From Xanthobacter sp. YC-JY1 (GTDB lineage Bacteria; Pseudomonadota; Alphaproteobacteria; Rhizobiales; Xanthobacteraceae): a stretch of 64,000 bases of DNA. Below, in pieces: positions 32,696 through 42,005 of the stretch; position 1 is the first letter of the stretch, and each line of letters begins with the position of its first letter. The position numbers and the translations under genes were made by a program. The stretch lies in contig NZ_CP032674.1 in assembly GCF_021730305.1 (NCBI RefSeq), positions 2,465,001 to 2,529,000 of the forward strand, written 5' to 3'. Under the pieces are notes generated by a model that ran no database searches, was not told where the DNA came from, and saw only the letters and a program-made list of their open reading frames with translations.

Positions 32696-33774
32696 GCGGC
32701 CGCGGTCACGGCCTTGGCGGCGTCGGGCGCACCGAGGCCGCTCATATGCACCACGGCGAAGATCAGGACGATGGTCGCCCCGAACTGATGCGCCAGAGCG
32801 ATGTCGATGGGCACCTGATGGATCAGCGTCAGGATGCCCAGCGTCGCCTGCGCCGTCACCAGAGCGAACAGGATCCACGCCCGCTTCGCCGCCCGCCCGC
32901 CGTCACGCATGCAATCGAGCGCGTGGACGAGCGCCAGCGCCCAGAGGGCGTAGGCCACCATGCGGTGATCGAACTGCACCGTCAGCGCATTCTCGAACAG
33001 GTTGCGCCAGAAGGGCGACATGGCGCCGAGTTGTTCGGCGGCGGGGATGAAGTGGCCGTCCATGAGCGGCCAGGTGTTGTAGGCCATGCCGGCGTCGAGC
33101 CCGGCCACCAGTCCGCCGGCGAAGATCTGCACCAGCACGAGAGCGACCAGCACGCGCGCCGTCAGCCGTACCCGGCCGTTCACCGCCTGCCGCCCCTCGC
33201 CGGCGAGCGATCGCGCAACGGCGACGATGGCGGCGAGGATCACGCAGGCGAGGGTGAGATGGACCGCAAGACGATACTGGCTGACGGAGACCCGCTCCGT
33301 AAGACCTGACGCCACCATCCACCAGCCGACGGCGCCCTGCAGCCCGCCGAGGGCGAACAGGCCGAGGCACTTGGCCAGCAGCGATCCGCGCAGCACGCCG
33401 CGGAAGGCGAAATAGAGGAAGGGCAGGAAGAAGGCGAAGCCGATGACCCGGCCGAGCAGCCGGTGACCCCATTCCCACCAATAGATGCGCTTGAACGCCT
33501 CCAGCCCCATGCCCTTGTTCAGGATCTCGTACTGGGGAATGGCCTTGTAGCGGTCGAACTCCGCCTGCCAGTCCCCCTGCGACATGGGGGGCAGGGCGCC
33601 GGTGACAGGCTTCCATTCGGTGATGGAGAGGCCGGATTCGGTGAGGCGCGTCGCGCCGCCCACGACGACCATGGCCACGATCAGCGCCGCGACGAAATAG
33701 AGCCAGAGGCGGACGGCCTTGATCACGGGGCGGGGACGGTCGGCGATCAGGGTAACGGCTTCGGCATGCGACAT
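32692..33774 (-). CDS. ctaA: Heme A synthase (COX15/CtaA)
   Basis: 360 residues with eight helices in two fourfold bundles. [21 protein letters not shown] is the N-terminal signature; conserved heme-ligand histidines occur in [27 protein letters not shown] and LAHQFGA. It oxidises the heme O methyl group to give heme A for aa3-type cytochrome oxidase. ATG 33774 begins the conserved region. Confidence 0.93.
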   Translation of the reverse strand: MSHAEAVTLIADRPRPVIKAVRLWLYFVAALIVAMVVVGGATRLTESGLSITEWKPVTGALPPMSQGDWQAEFDRYKAIPQYEILNKGMGLEAFKRIYWWEWGHRLLGRVIGFAFFLPFLYFAFRGVLRGSLLAKCLGLFALGGLQGAVGWWMVASGLTERVSVSQYRLAVHLTLACVILAAIVAVARSLAGEGRQAVNGRVRLTARVLVALVLVQIFAGGLVAGLDAGMAYNTWPLMDGHFIPAAEQLGAMSPFWRNLFENALTVQFDHRMVAYALWALALVHALDCMRDGGRAAKRAWILFALVTAQATLGILTLIHQVPIDIALAHQFGATIVLIFAVVHMSGLGAPDAAKAVTAAA

Positions 33775-33918
33775 GTGATTCCGGCTCCGCGTGCGCGGTC
33801 TTGCTGCGTGGCCCCTCCGGATCGATCCGTTATAGAGAGCCTGTGTGCCGCGCAAGGGAGCGGGTGCCGCATGCCGTTTCGGCACGCAGGCCACCGCGCG
33901 GCGAGGGAGTGATCGCGA

Positions 33919-34131
33919 ATGCCACAACGCCTGCGCAAGCTTGTCGGTACCGTCCTGATGCTGGTGCTGGTCGTGTTCTGGGCGCTGATGGCCATGGCGC
34001 TGGCGCAAGGCCGGGTGACCGAACTGCACTGGGCCCTGCAGACGGTGTGCTACGTGCTCCTCGGCAGCCTGTGGGTACTGCCGGCCGCGCTGATTATTCG
34101 CTGGATGGAACGGCCGGACAAAAAGGCCTGA
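33919..34131 (+). CDS. DUF2842 small membrane protein
   Basis: 70 residues, two helices ([20 protein letters not shown] and [20 protein letters not shown]). It matches the DUF2842 pattern common in alphaproteobacteria, often next to ctaA or cytochrome oxidase genes. Divergent from ctaA. Function unknown, perhaps linked to oxidase assembly by context only. Confidence 0.8.
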   Translation: MPQRLRKLVGTVLMLVLVVFWALMAMALAQGRVTELHWALQTVCYVLLGSLWVLPAALIIRWMERPDKKA

Positions 34132-34207
34132 CAGCACATCATATTGGCCGGATATCCTCATTCTTCACACGAGCTGCGATCGATGCGTGATCGAGGCCAG
34201 AACGCAA

Positions 34208-34235
34208 AAAAGGCCCGGCTGGGGCCGGGCCTTTT
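34208..34235. terminator. Bidirectional intrinsic terminator
   Basis: 12-bp perfect stem AAAAGGCCCGGC/GCCGGGCCTTTT with a TGGG loop, T-rich on both strands. It ends the DUF2842 transcript (+) and the BY-kinase-like gene (-), whose stop is at 34257. Confidence 0.85.
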
Positions 34236-34256
34236 CGGGCAATCGCCAAGGTGAGG

Positions 34257-35726
34257 TCAGGCGGCGCCGGCAAGCCGTTCCGGCAGCGGCGGCGGTTCGA
34301 TTTTCTGGGGCTCCAGGGAGGGCACGGCGAGGTGATCCTCGCTCTCCGGCGCCTCTTCCTCGGCCCGGCCGGAGGCAAGGCAGAGCATCACCACCCGGCC
34401 GAATTTCTTGTCCGCGAGAGCGTCGAACGTTTCGACGGCGGCTGTCGGCGGGGCATCGTCGGCATTGAGGCAGACGACAAGCGGATCAAGCCCGGCGATG
34501 CGCCGGCCGCCACGGGCAGCCGACAGGCTGGGGGCGGCGACCACCACATAGTCATAAGTCCGCTTGAGGGCTTCCAGCACCAAAGCGAGCCGTTCGGCGC
34601 CCACCACGGCGGAGCCGGACAGCACGTCGCGGCCGGGCGGGATCACGTGGGCCCGCGAGCGGGCGTCGCGATGGATCGTCTCGCCGAAGCCTGCGACCCC
34701 GAACAGCAGCTCGCTCATCCCCGGCGCCCATGGGTCAGAAACGAGGGCCGCAAGGCTCTCGGCGCTGCCGTCCAATGCCACCAGTGCCACCCCGGCATCC
34801 TCGGACAGACGACGGGCAAGCGAGACCGCGCAGGTGGCGGAGGCCTCGGGCAAATCGTCGGAAGTGAGAAGAATCAGGCGCGCTTTGCCGCAAGGTGATG
34901 CCAGGTGCGCGGCCAGACGGTCGACCGCCGCATCGGCATCGAGACCGGCGCCTTCGGGGCCGCCGATCCAGGTGATGCGATGGCTGTCGTTCAGCTCGAC
35001 TGGGAGAACGGCGCCATCCACCACGCCTTCCGCCTCGGCTGGCCGGTTGGCTGTGCGGCGCGCGATGATGAGCAGGGCGGCCGCGGCCGCGAGCAGCCCG
35101 AGGGCGAGCGGGCCGGGAGGCTCGGGGACGAACGAGGCCTGTCCGGCTTCGCCCCGGCGTGGTGTCGGCAACATGGAAGGTTCGTCCTGCCCCTCGCGCG
35201 TTGCGCGATCTAGGGAGAGGAAGGCGGAGACATAGGCGTCGGCCACCCGGACGGCGAGACGGGGTGTCGCGGCGGAGACGGTGAGGCGCAGCGCGCGCCC
35301 GCCCTGGGTCGGCGCGACTTCGAGATTTTCCATGAGCCGCCAGGCCGCAGCGACGCTATCAGATCGCCCTTCGGTTCCGGCGCGGGCAATGCCCAGCCAT
35401 CCCGTCAGCCCGCCGGCGGCGATGCGGCGCACGTCGTCGTCCGGCAATTGGCGCACGGCGTCATAGGCCAGTTCCCGGGAGCCCAGCATCTGCGCCACGC
35501 CGCGCATGGCGCCGGCGGGCGGCTGGGTGCCGACCTCGAAGGCGAGAGTCGTGGTGGCGGAAAAGCGCAGCGGCAAGAAGCTGGCGAGTGCAATGAGCGC
35601 GAAGATGATCCACGCGGCCTGCCAGATGCCCGGCCGCCACGCCAGCCGCGCACGCCGAAGCCCGACATCGGGACCCGCCGTGTCGGCCTGCGTCATTCCA
35701 AGGTGCGTCGTCTCCAGCTGAGACAT
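34257..35726 (-). CDS. Wzz/BY-kinase-like polysaccharide protein, degenerate ATP site
   Basis: 489 residues. A first membrane span (~32-52), a short Wzz-like periplasmic part and a second span (~205-225) precede a cytoplasmic CpsD/CapB-like domain. In BY-kinases that domain has a Walker A of the GEGK(S/T)T type; here the equivalent stretch (residues ~281-297) reads LLTSDDLPEASATCAVSLAR, with no P-loop Gly-Lys. The Walker A' Asp is also unclear (VALVALDGS), and no C-terminal Tyr cluster exists. Probably a non-catalytic co-polymerase or regulator of exopolysaccharide assembly. No polysaccharide genes are adjacent. Confidence 0.68.
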   Translation of the reverse strand: MSQLETTHLGMTQADTAGPDVGLRRARLAWRPGIWQAAWIIFALIALASFLPLRFSATTTLAFEVGTQPPAGAMRGVAQMLGSRELAYDAVRQLPDDDVRRIAAGGLTGWLGIARAGTEGRSDSVAAAWRLMENLEVAPTQGGRALRLTVSAATPRLAVRVADAYVSAFLSLDRATREGQDEPSMLPTPRRGEAGQASFVPEPPGPLALGLLAAAAALLIIARRTANRPAEAEGVVDGAVLPVELNDSHRITWIGGPEGAGLDADAAVDRLAAHLASPCGKARLILLTSDDLPEASATCAVSLARRLSEDAGVALVALDGSAESLAALVSDPWAPGMSELLFGVAGFGETIHRDARSRAHVIPPGRDVLSGSAVVGAERLALVLEALKRTYDYVVVAAPSLSAARGGRRIAGLDPLVVCLNADDAPPTAAVETFDALADKKFGRVVMLCLASGRAEEEAPESEDHLAVPSLEPQKIEPPPLPERLAGAA

Positions 35727-35809
35727 GCGCGGCCCTCCCGCGACTCGGACGCAAGACGCGCCAGTCTCACCCAGAGAGCCAGATCATGGTTTATGGAGTG
35801 TAAATGGGG

Positions 35810-36634
35810 CTACCTGTCTTCCCAAACGGCTGCACGCTTGGCGAGTACCGCCGAGATGCCTTCGTCCGCATCGCGGGCCAGCATGTTCTCCGCCATGACG
35901 CGGGAGGCGTAGGCGTAGGCATCGTCGAGGCCCATCTCGACCTGTGCGTAGAAGGCGGCCTTGCCGAGCTTCACCGGCACCTGTGACTTGTCGGCGATCT
36001 TGCGGGCGAGGGCCTGCGCGCTTCCCAGCGCCTCGCCGGCCGGCACGACGCGGTTGACGAGGCCCATGCGCAAAGCGTCGTCCGCCTCGGTCCAGTCGCC
36101 GAGCAGCAGCATTTCCATGGCGTGCTTGCGCGAGAGGTTGCGCGACAGCGCCACCATGGGCGTGTGGCAGAACAGGCCGATATTGACGCCGGGCGTGCAG
36201 AAGCGCGCCTTGTCTCCGGCGACGGCGAGGTCGCAGCTCGCCACCAGCTGGCAACCGGCAGCCGTGGCCATGCCCTCGATGGCGGCGATCACCGGCTGGG
36301 GCAGGCGGACGATAGCCGTCATCAGCGTGGCGCAGCGCTTCAGCACATCCTCGAAATAGGCGCGGCCGCGGTCCGGGTCGGCACGATGGGACTGGATTTC
36401 CTTCAGATCATGCCCGGCGGAATAGACCGGCCCCTCCGCCGCGAGCACCACGGCGCGGGCGGACGAATCTGCCGCCACCTCAGCCAGCGCCGCCGTGAGC
36501 GCCGCCATCATCGCCTCGGAAAGGGAATTGCGCTGGGCCGGACGCGACAGGGTGAGCGTCACCACGCCCGCATCATCTGAGCGGCTGACCGGGGCGGGGA
36601 GCGAAGCGTTCACGGCGGCGGCAGGTGCGGGCAC
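35810..36634 (-). CDS. Enoyl-CoA hydratase/isomerase family (ECHDC3-like)
   Basis: 274 residues of crotonase fold: VTLTLSRPAQRNSLSEAMMAAL, VYSAGHDLKEIQ (first oxyanion strand), IAAIEGMATAAGCQLVASCDLA (second) and CTPGVNIGLFCHTPMVALSR. Of the two classical hydratase glutamates none is obvious at its place, as in ECHDC3-like members, so the reaction is uncertain. Divergent from the thioesterase gene. Confidence 0.85.
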   Translation of the reverse strand: MPAPAAAVNASLPAPVSRSDDAGVVTLTLSRPAQRNSLSEAMMAALTAALAEVAADSSARAVVLAAEGPVYSAGHDLKEIQSHRADPDRGRAYFEDVLKRCATLMTAIVRLPQPVIAAIEGMATAAGCQLVASCDLAVAGDKARFCTPGVNIGLFCHTPMVALSRNLSRKHAMEMLLLGDWTEADDALRMGLVNRVVPAGEALGSAQALARKIADKSQVPVKLGKAAFYAQVEMGLDDAYAYASRVMAENMLARDADEGISAVLAKRAAVWEDR

Positions 36635-36733
36635 GGTATTTCCCTTGGTGTTTCCGGATTTGACGTTCCGGCCGCTATCCTATTCACAAGCGGCGGCCGG
36701 TGCGAGCCGGGGCAGGGAAGGGGAACGGACAGG

Positions 36734-37180
36734 ATGACTGCGGCGCGCGATGCGGTGATGACGGTGAAGGAGCTGGAAACCTTCCTCGCGGCCGAGTTCC
36801 CGCAGGCCTTCGGGCCGGGCCGCGCGCACCACGTGGAGCGCGTCGGCCTGAAGGCCGCGACGGTGCGCCTAGATGCCGACGAGAGCCATCTGCGGCCGGG
36901 CGGCACCATCTCCGGTCCCGCCATGATGGCGCTGGCGGATGTGGCGGTCTATGTCGCCCTGCTCGCGCAGATCGGGCCGGTGGCGCTGGCCGTGACGACG
37001 AACCTCTCCATCAACTTCCTGCGCAAGCCCGCGCCGGGTCCGCTCTTCGGTGATGCCCGTATCATCAAGCTGGGCAAGCGCCTCGCGGTGGGCGAGGTGG
37101 GCATTCGCGGGCCGGGGGACGACGAACTGGTGGCCCATTGCGTCGCGACCTATTCGATCCCCGACCGGCCGAAGGCCTGA
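36734..37180 (+). CDS. PaaI-like hotdog thioesterase
   Basis: 148 residues. LRPGGTISGPAMMALADVAVYVAL is the PaaI/4HBT core helix with the catalytic Asp, and VTTNLSINFLRKPAPGPLFGDARI the long strand pair. It would hydrolyse acyl- or aryl-CoA thioesters. Divergent from the enoyl-CoA hydratase, fitting a shared acyl-CoA role. A terminator follows. Confidence 0.87.
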   Translation: MTAARDAVMTVKELETFLAAEFPQAFGPGRAHHVERVGLKAATVRLDADESHLRPGGTISGPAMMALADVAVYVALLAQIGPVALAVTTNLSINFLRKPAPGPLFGDARIIKLGKRLAVGEVGIRGPGDDELVAHCVATYSIPDRPKA

Positions 37181-37217
37181 TGGCCGCCAAGGCAATGCGA
37201 AAACGCATGAATTTTAG

Positions 37218-37238
37218 TGGTGCTATCGCACCATTTTT
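37218..37238 (+). terminator. Intrinsic terminator after the thioesterase gene
   Basis: Stem TGGTGC-TATC-GCACCA followed by TTTTT, 38 bp after the stop and well before rplM. It separates the two units; an AT-rich promoter-like stretch (37239-37266) for rplM follows. Confidence 0.75.
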
Positions 37239-37378
37239 ATAAACGTCTGTTTTTACTATAGTTTTTGCGTCATCGGTGCGTTGACGTGCGGGCCATGCTC
37301 CTCTAGAAGCACGCCATCGTCGGACGCCGCTCGGTCCTCATGGGCTGGGCCGTCCGACTTCTCATTCGGAACGAACCC

Positions 37379-37840
37379 ATGAAGACGTATTCGGCCAAAC
37401 CCGCCGAAATCGAGAAGAAGTGGGTGGTGATCGACGCCAGCGGCCTCGTTGTCGGCCGTCTCGCGACCATCATCGCCATGCGCCTGAAGGGCAAGCACCT
37501 GCCCATCTACACCCCCCACGTGGATTGCGGCGACAATGTCGTCGTGGTCAACGCCGAGAAGGCGGTGTTCACGGGCCGCAAGAAGGACCAGAAGGTCTAC
37601 TACCATCACACCGGCTATGCGGGCGGCATCAAGGAGCGCACCGCGAAGTTCATTCTCGAGGGCCGCTTCCCGGAGCGCGTCATCGAGAAGGCGGTGGAGC
37701 GCATGCTCGCCCGCGGCCCGCTCGGCCGCAAGATCATGGGCAACCTGCGCGTCTACAAGGGCCCTGCCCACCCGCACGAGGCCCAGCAGCCGGTCGCCCT
37801 CGACGTGGCGGCTCTCAACCGCAAGAACGTGAGGAACTGA
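37379..37840 (+). CDS. rplM: 50S ribosomal protein L13
   Basis: 153 residues, usual length. [36 protein letters not shown], the [17 protein letters not shown]-like middle and [20 protein letters not shown] are diagnostic. Early-assembly protein of the large subunit. Forms the standard operon with rpsI, one base apart. Confidence 0.97.
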   Translation: MKTYSAKPAEIEKKWVVIDASGLVVGRLATIIAMRLKGKHLPIYTPHVDCGDNVVVVNAEKAVFTGRKKDQKVYYHHTGYAGGIKERTAKFILEGRFPERVIEKAVERMLARGPLGRKIMGNLRVYKGPAHPHEAQQPVALDVAALNRKNVRN

Positions 37841-37841
37841 C

Positions 37842-38321
37842 ATGGCCGAGGTTCTCCAGTCCCTCGACGCTCTCGGCGCAGCGACCGTCTCGGCCCAGCC
37901 CGAAGCCCCCGTGCATGTCCAGAAGCTGGACAAGTTCGGCCGCGCCTATGCCACCGGCAAGCGCAAGGACGCCGTGGCCCGCGTGTGGGTTCGCCCCGGC
38001 ACCGGCAAGATCACCGTCAATGACCGGGACATCGAGGTGTATTTCGCCCGTCCCGTGCTGCGCCTGATGATCAACCAGCCGTTCCAGGTCGCCGCCCGCG
38101 AAGGCCAGTATGACGTGGTCGCCACCGTTTCCGGCGGTGGTCTGTCCGGCCAGGCCGGCGCCCTGCGTCACGGCCTCTCCAAGGCGCTCACCTATTACGA
38201 GCCCGAGCTGCGCAGCCCCCTCAAGAAGGGCGGCTTCCTGACCCGCGACAGCCGCGTCGTCGAGCGCAAGAAGTACGGTCGCGCCAAGGCCCGTCGTTCG
38301 TTCCAGTTCTCGAAGCGCTGA
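37842..38321 (+). CDS. rpsI: 30S ribosomal protein S9
   Basis: 159 residues with the alphaproteobacterial N-terminal extension (~30 residues) before [15 protein letters not shown]. The conserved [21 protein letters not shown] and the C-terminal [17 protein letters not shown], whose last residues contact P-site tRNA, are present. Followed by a strong terminator. Confidence 0.97.
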   Translation: MAEVLQSLDALGAATVSAQPEAPVHVQKLDKFGRAYATGKRKDAVARVWVRPGTGKITVNDRDIEVYFARPVLRLMINQPFQVAAREGQYDVVATVSGGGLSGQAGALRHGLSKALTYYEPELRSPLKKGGFLTRDSRVVERKKYGRAKARRSFQFSKR

Positions 38322-38353
38322 TCGCTTCGGAACACGGTTCGAGGATTTTCGAG

Positions 38354-38387
38354 AGCGGCGGGGCCAGTCCCCGCCGCTTTCTTTTTG
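38354..38387 (+). terminator. Intrinsic terminator of rplM-rpsI
   Basis: 10-bp stem AGCGGCGGGG/CCCCGCCGCT, loop CCAGT, then TTTCTTTTT. Confidence 0.88.
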
Positions 38388-38403
38388 TCCTCATGGTCCG
38401 GCT

Positions 38404-38754
38404 TCAGTCGAACCATTCGTCGTCGGGGTCGAAGGCTGGGATGGGAATGTTCAGGATGCGCATGCGGCCGATGGCGCGGTGCCGGCATCCGGGCTTGATG
38501 AAGATGGATGTGAGCGGGGAGACCGGCACGCGCGCGCCATCGAGCTCCATCTCCCCTTCGCCTTCGAGGATCACGTAAATCTCGGTCATGTGCTTGTGGT
38601 AGTGCACCCGCGCATCCTCGGTGATGTCGGTGAGGTGCACGGTCGCCAGCTTGTTGTCGTCCGTCCCGAATGCGCGGCGCGCGAAGCCGCAGGGGCAGGG
38701 CACGGCAGGAATCTCGTCGAGACGCGAGATCATGTAGTTGGGCCCGGCGGTCAT
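38404..38754 (-). CDS. Cupin-domain protein
   Basis: 116 residues, one cupin barrel: ARVHYHKHMTEIYVILEGEGEMELDG-type first motif (His-x-His ... Glu) and KPGCRHRAIGRMRILNIPIP second motif. Such proteins bind a metal and act as isomerase, dioxygenase or binding protein. ATG 38754 has AGGGGG upstream. Stands alone, so substrate is open. Confidence 0.75.
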   Translation of the reverse strand: MTAGPNYMISRLDEIPAVPCPCGFARRAFGTDDNKLATVHLTDITEDARVHYHKHMTEIYVILEGEGEMELDGARVPVSPLTSIFIKPGCRHRAIGRMRILNIPIPAFDPDDEWFD

Positions 38755-38897
38755 GGGCGGCCCCCTGAAGCACATGCCGTGCGGCTTACGTTGCCGCCGG
38801 AGGCTGCCGATGCAGCCTTCTGCCTCAGGAATACGTGGCGCCGTCCCTCGTCGTCAAACCCGGCGGCGGACGAGCCGCTCTGGCCGCGCAAACGGAA

Positions 38898-38921
38898 ATG
38901 GCCGGGTTGAGGCCCGGCCAT
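38898..38921 (-). terminator. Hairpin downstream of the secreted-protein gene
   Basis: ATGGCCGGG/CCCGGCCAT around a 6-nt loop, followed on the minus strand by TTTCCGTTT. Likely ends the gene at 38945-39277. Confidence 0.6.
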
Positions 38922-38944
38922 CGTCTCAAAAATCGCAGTCCGTG

Positions 38945-39277
38945 TCAGAAGCTCGGAGTGTCGCCATCCAGCGGGCTCCACTGACCATTGTTGGTCGGGT
39001 CGCCGGGAGGGCCGGAGCCGTAGCCGCCGGTCAGGTCGGGCGGGAACACGTAATCGTCGTTCCGATCGTCGCCGATCTTGACGTCGGGACGAATGGCAGG
39101 GCCGGGGCCGGGATCGAGATAGTTGCCCTGGGGGATGACAGGCAGCTGGATGACGCGAGGCGTCACCACGATGCGCTGCTGCGAGCTCTGGGCCACCGCC
39201 TGGACGCCGGCCATGGCGATGAGCGCGAGCAACATGCCGCCCGCCAGCCCATTCGTCCCCAAGCTCATCTCTGCCAT
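38945..39277 (-). CDS. Hypothetical secreted protein
   Basis: 110 residues from ATG 39277. The signal peptide (LAGGMLLALIAMAGVQAVAQ) is clear; the mature part is Pro/Gly/Asp-rich (QLPVIPQGNYLDPGPGPAIR) without a recognisable fold. I know no function. An upstream in-frame ATG at 39334 would place extra residues before the signal. Confidence 0.55.
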   Translation of the reverse strand: MAEMSLGTNGLAGGMLLALIAMAGVQAVAQSSQQRIVVTPRVIQLPVIPQGNYLDPGPGPAIRPDVKIGDDRNDDYVFPPDLTGGYGSGPPGDPTNNGQWSPLDGDTPSF

Positions 39278-39453
39278 TGCAGCGCCCCGCATCCCGCCGG
39301 ACCCCAAAATCTCCCGGCTGCCGCCTTGAAGCATGTTCGAGGCGGCGTGTGAAGGGGCTCGAACTGGGCTTGTGGCGCGCAGGGTCCGGCACCCCTTCGC
39401 ATTGGCGAACAGGAGGGGACTCGGCTAGCTTCGCCGTAATGGGAGAGGCGGTG

Positions 39454-40251
39454 ATGCGGACGATCAATTCCCTCAAACGGACGGTCTTGGCTGGCAGCCT
39501 CGCGCTCGCGGCCGTCTTTTCCACGAGCCTTCTGTCGGCGCTGCCTGCGGCCGCTGTTCCGGCGCGGGTCATTCTCCTGCGGCACGGAGAGAAGGGCGGG
39601 CCGCTCCAGCTCTGCAGCGTCGGCCAGGAGCGCGCCCGCGCCTTGGTGGATTATTACCTCGGCAAGAACGCCAAGAAGTCGCTCCTGCAGCCCGGGCAAG
39701 CGCCGACCGCGATCCTCGGCCTCTCGCTGCACACGCTGGAAACCATCTATCCGGTTGCCGATTCGTGGCAGCAGCCGGTCATCTTCTATTCGGTGATGCC
39801 GGAAATGGTGGACGGCAAGCTCATCATCCGCCAGGACAAGCTCGCGGAGCGCAACCGGCAGGCTGTCCACGACGTGTTCACCAAGCCCGAATGGGCCGGC
39901 GGCACGCTCATCATGAACTGGGAGCATGACCATATCGCCCGCCGTCGCCTCGACATCGAGCTGACGCCGAAGCAGCGGGCGAAGATGCAGGAGAAGCATC
40001 CGGGCATGGTGATCCCGACCAAGGCGACCACTCTCTTCGACCTCATGGACCTCGCCGGCATCAAGGTGCCGGACAATTGGCCCGGCGACACCTACGACTA
40101 TTTCTGGATCATCGATTTCGACCAGGAGAGCGAGCTGCCGTCCACCTTCACCATGATCAAGCAGGAGTTCGGCCCGCCCTATGAGAACCTGCCCCAGAAC
40201 GATTGGGGCACGCCCGAGAACATTTCCGCGTCCGCCGGCTGCACCAGGTGA
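39454..40251 (+). CDS. Secreted histidine-phosphatase-like protein
   Basis: 265 residues. A signal peptide ends near AAAVPA, followed at once by ARVILLRHGEKGG, the RHG phosphate-binding motif of the histidine phosphatase superfamily. A second His is in MNWEHDHIA, the position of the proton donor region. The rest (YDYFWIIDFDQESELPSTF) is not typical of phosphoglycerate mutases. ATG 39454 fits the GGGAGAGGC site. Substrate unknown. Confidence 0.7.
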   Translation: MRTINSLKRTVLAGSLALAAVFSTSLLSALPAAAVPARVILLRHGEKGGPLQLCSVGQERARALVDYYLGKNAKKSLLQPGQAPTAILGLSLHTLETIYPVADSWQQPVIFYSVMPEMVDGKLIIRQDKLAERNRQAVHDVFTKPEWAGGTLIMNWEHDHIARRRLDIELTPKQRAKMQEKHPGMVIPTKATTLFDLMDLAGIKVPDNWPGDTYDYFWIIDFDQESELPSTFTMIKQEFGPPYENLPQNDWGTPENISASAGCTR

Positions 40252-40354
40252 AGCCGGCGGATTGCACGCTCGCGCCCCGACAGGCTGTGTGAACCGCGAC
40301 AGCCCTGTCGCCTTCGAGCCAAGCCGGGCGTCGGCTTGTCGTCGTCGGAAGGTC

Positions 40355-40546
40355 CTACTTCTTGACCTTCCGCAGCATCATCTCGATGGCAGTGACGGAT
40401 TCCGACACGTTGAGCCAGTTCTCCGCCTGCTCGTCGTTCTTGAACTCCCGCCCGAGATTGATGGGTTCGTCGTGTCCTTCCACGTGAAGAAAACACGCCC
40501 ACTTGCCGCTCGGCAGTTGCTCGACCGTGACCTTGTGGTCGGCCAT
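40355..40546 (-). CDS. Small conserved-looking hypothetical protein
   Basis: 63 residues from ATG 40546: MADHKVTVEQLPSGKWACFL then HVEGHDEPINLGREFKNDEQ and AENWLNVSESVTAIEMML. Compact, soluble and well balanced in composition, unlike random GC-rich frames. No known domain recognised. Confidence 0.55.
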   Translation of the reverse strand: MADHKVTVEQLPSGKWACFLHVEGHDEPINLGREFKNDEQAENWLNVSESVTAIEMMLRKVKK

Positions 40547-40790
40547 GCTGTGTCCTCGCCTTATCCTTGTTGCTTCAGGGGCTACGGCCAAAACAGGCAG
40601 GCCGTGACCCGGACCGCACGATGCAATCGTCCTGCCATGCGGGAGCGGCCATCCGCCTGACCCCATGCCCTTCCGCGACACCCACGGGCAAATGCCGGCT
40701 GGATGCCGTTGCAAGCCTGGCGCATAAGGGGTTCTCTCAAGGTAGGTTGGAGTGGGTTCTGTGGCAGGGAGAGTCCATCCGGACGGGATC

Positions 40791-41933
40791 ATGGAACGAC
40801 CCCACGAGAGGCGTCAGGACCGGCCCCCGATCCGGGACGGCAGCGAAACGTTCGGCCCCGTACTTCAGCTGGCGCTGCGGTTCGGCACGCTGGCATTGCT
40901 GTTCGGCTGGTGCTTCACCATCGTCCAGCCGTTTCTGACCTCCATTCTCTGGGGGCTCATCATTGCCATCGCCTCCCACCCGCTGTTCATCCGCCTGTGC
41001 GCGGCGCTCAACGGACGGACGGCGACGGCGGCGACGCTTTTCGTCGTTCTGGCGCTGACATTGCTGGTGCTGCCGGCCATGCTGCTGGCCGATACCCTCG
41101 TCAACAGCCTGAAGCTTCTGGCTCACCACATGGCCGACGGCACGCTACGCCTGCCGCCCCCGCCGGCTACCGTCCGCGGCTGGTTCCTGGTAGGGGAACC
41201 GCTCTACAGCTTCTGGATGCTCGCCTCGACCAACCTTGACCAGGCGATCAGCTCGGTCGCGTCCGAGCTAACATGGGCCGGCAAGTGGATGCTGGGGTCG
41301 GCGACCGGCGTGCTGCTCGGGATACTCGAATTCGTCGTCGCCATCTTCGTGGCTGCGGTCCTGATGGCCAATGCGACCAGCGGCCAGCGCATCGCCGGCG
41401 ATGTGGTTACCCGCCTCGCCGGCTCGGGAGGGCTGGGCTACGCCGACCTCGCGGTGCGCACCATCCGCAGCGTCAGCAAGGGCATCATCGGCGTCGCGCT
41501 GATCCAGTCGCTTCTGGCGGGGCTGGGATTCCTCGCCGCGGACATTCCGGCCGCCGGCCTGCTGGCCCTGCTCTGCCTCATCATTGCCATCGTGCAGCTG
41601 CCGCTGGCTATCGTCCTGGTGCCGGTGGCGATCTATGCCTTCACCCTGCTTGATCCGATTCCCGCGGTGATCTTCGCCGTGTGGTGCGCCGGCGTCTCGC
41701 TGATCGAGCACGTTTTGCGTCCCATCATGCTCGGGCGGGGCGTGGACGTGCCCATGCTGGTGGTCTTCATCGGCGCGATCGGCGGGCTTCTGTCCTCCGG
41801 GGTGCTGGGCCTGTTCGTCGGCCCGGTGGTGCTGGCGCTGGGCTACACGCTCATCTTGCACTGGCTGGAGGCTGAACCGGTCCGGATCGCCGATGTGGAA
41901 GAGAGCCGCGCCGACCGGCCCGCTGCTGAATAG
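40791..41933 (+). CDS. AI-2E family transporter-like membrane protein
   Basis: 380 residues with eight predicted helices in the AI-2 exporter (TqsA/YdiK) pattern: FTIVQPFLTSILWGLIIAIA, the variable periplasmic part, GIIGVALIQSLLAGLGFLAA and the C-terminal GLFVGPVVLALGYTLILHW. Some members export AI-2, others are Na+/H+ antiporters; the substrate is open. ATG 40791 starts the conserved region. Confidence 0.87.
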   Translation: MERPHERRQDRPPIRDGSETFGPVLQLALRFGTLALLFGWCFTIVQPFLTSILWGLIIAIASHPLFIRLCAALNGRTATAATLFVVLALTLLVLPAMLLADTLVNSLKLLAHHMADGTLRLPPPPATVRGWFLVGEPLYSFWMLASTNLDQAISSVASELTWAGKWMLGSATGVLLGILEFVVAIFVAAVLMANATSGQRIAGDVVTRLAGSGGLGYADLAVRTIRSVSKGIIGVALIQSLLAGLGFLAADIPAAGLLALLCLIIAIVQLPLAIVLVPVAIYAFTLLDPIPAVIFAVWCAGVSLIEHVLRPIMLGRGVDVPMLVVFIGAIGGLLSSGVLGLFVGPVVLALGYTLILHWLEAEPVRIADVEESRADRPAAE

Positions 41934-42005
41934 AAATTGCAAAATTTCGATTCTGGTTAATAACGTGGCGGGTTTGGTGGATTAGCGAAGACCCAAGTAA
42001 GGCCG

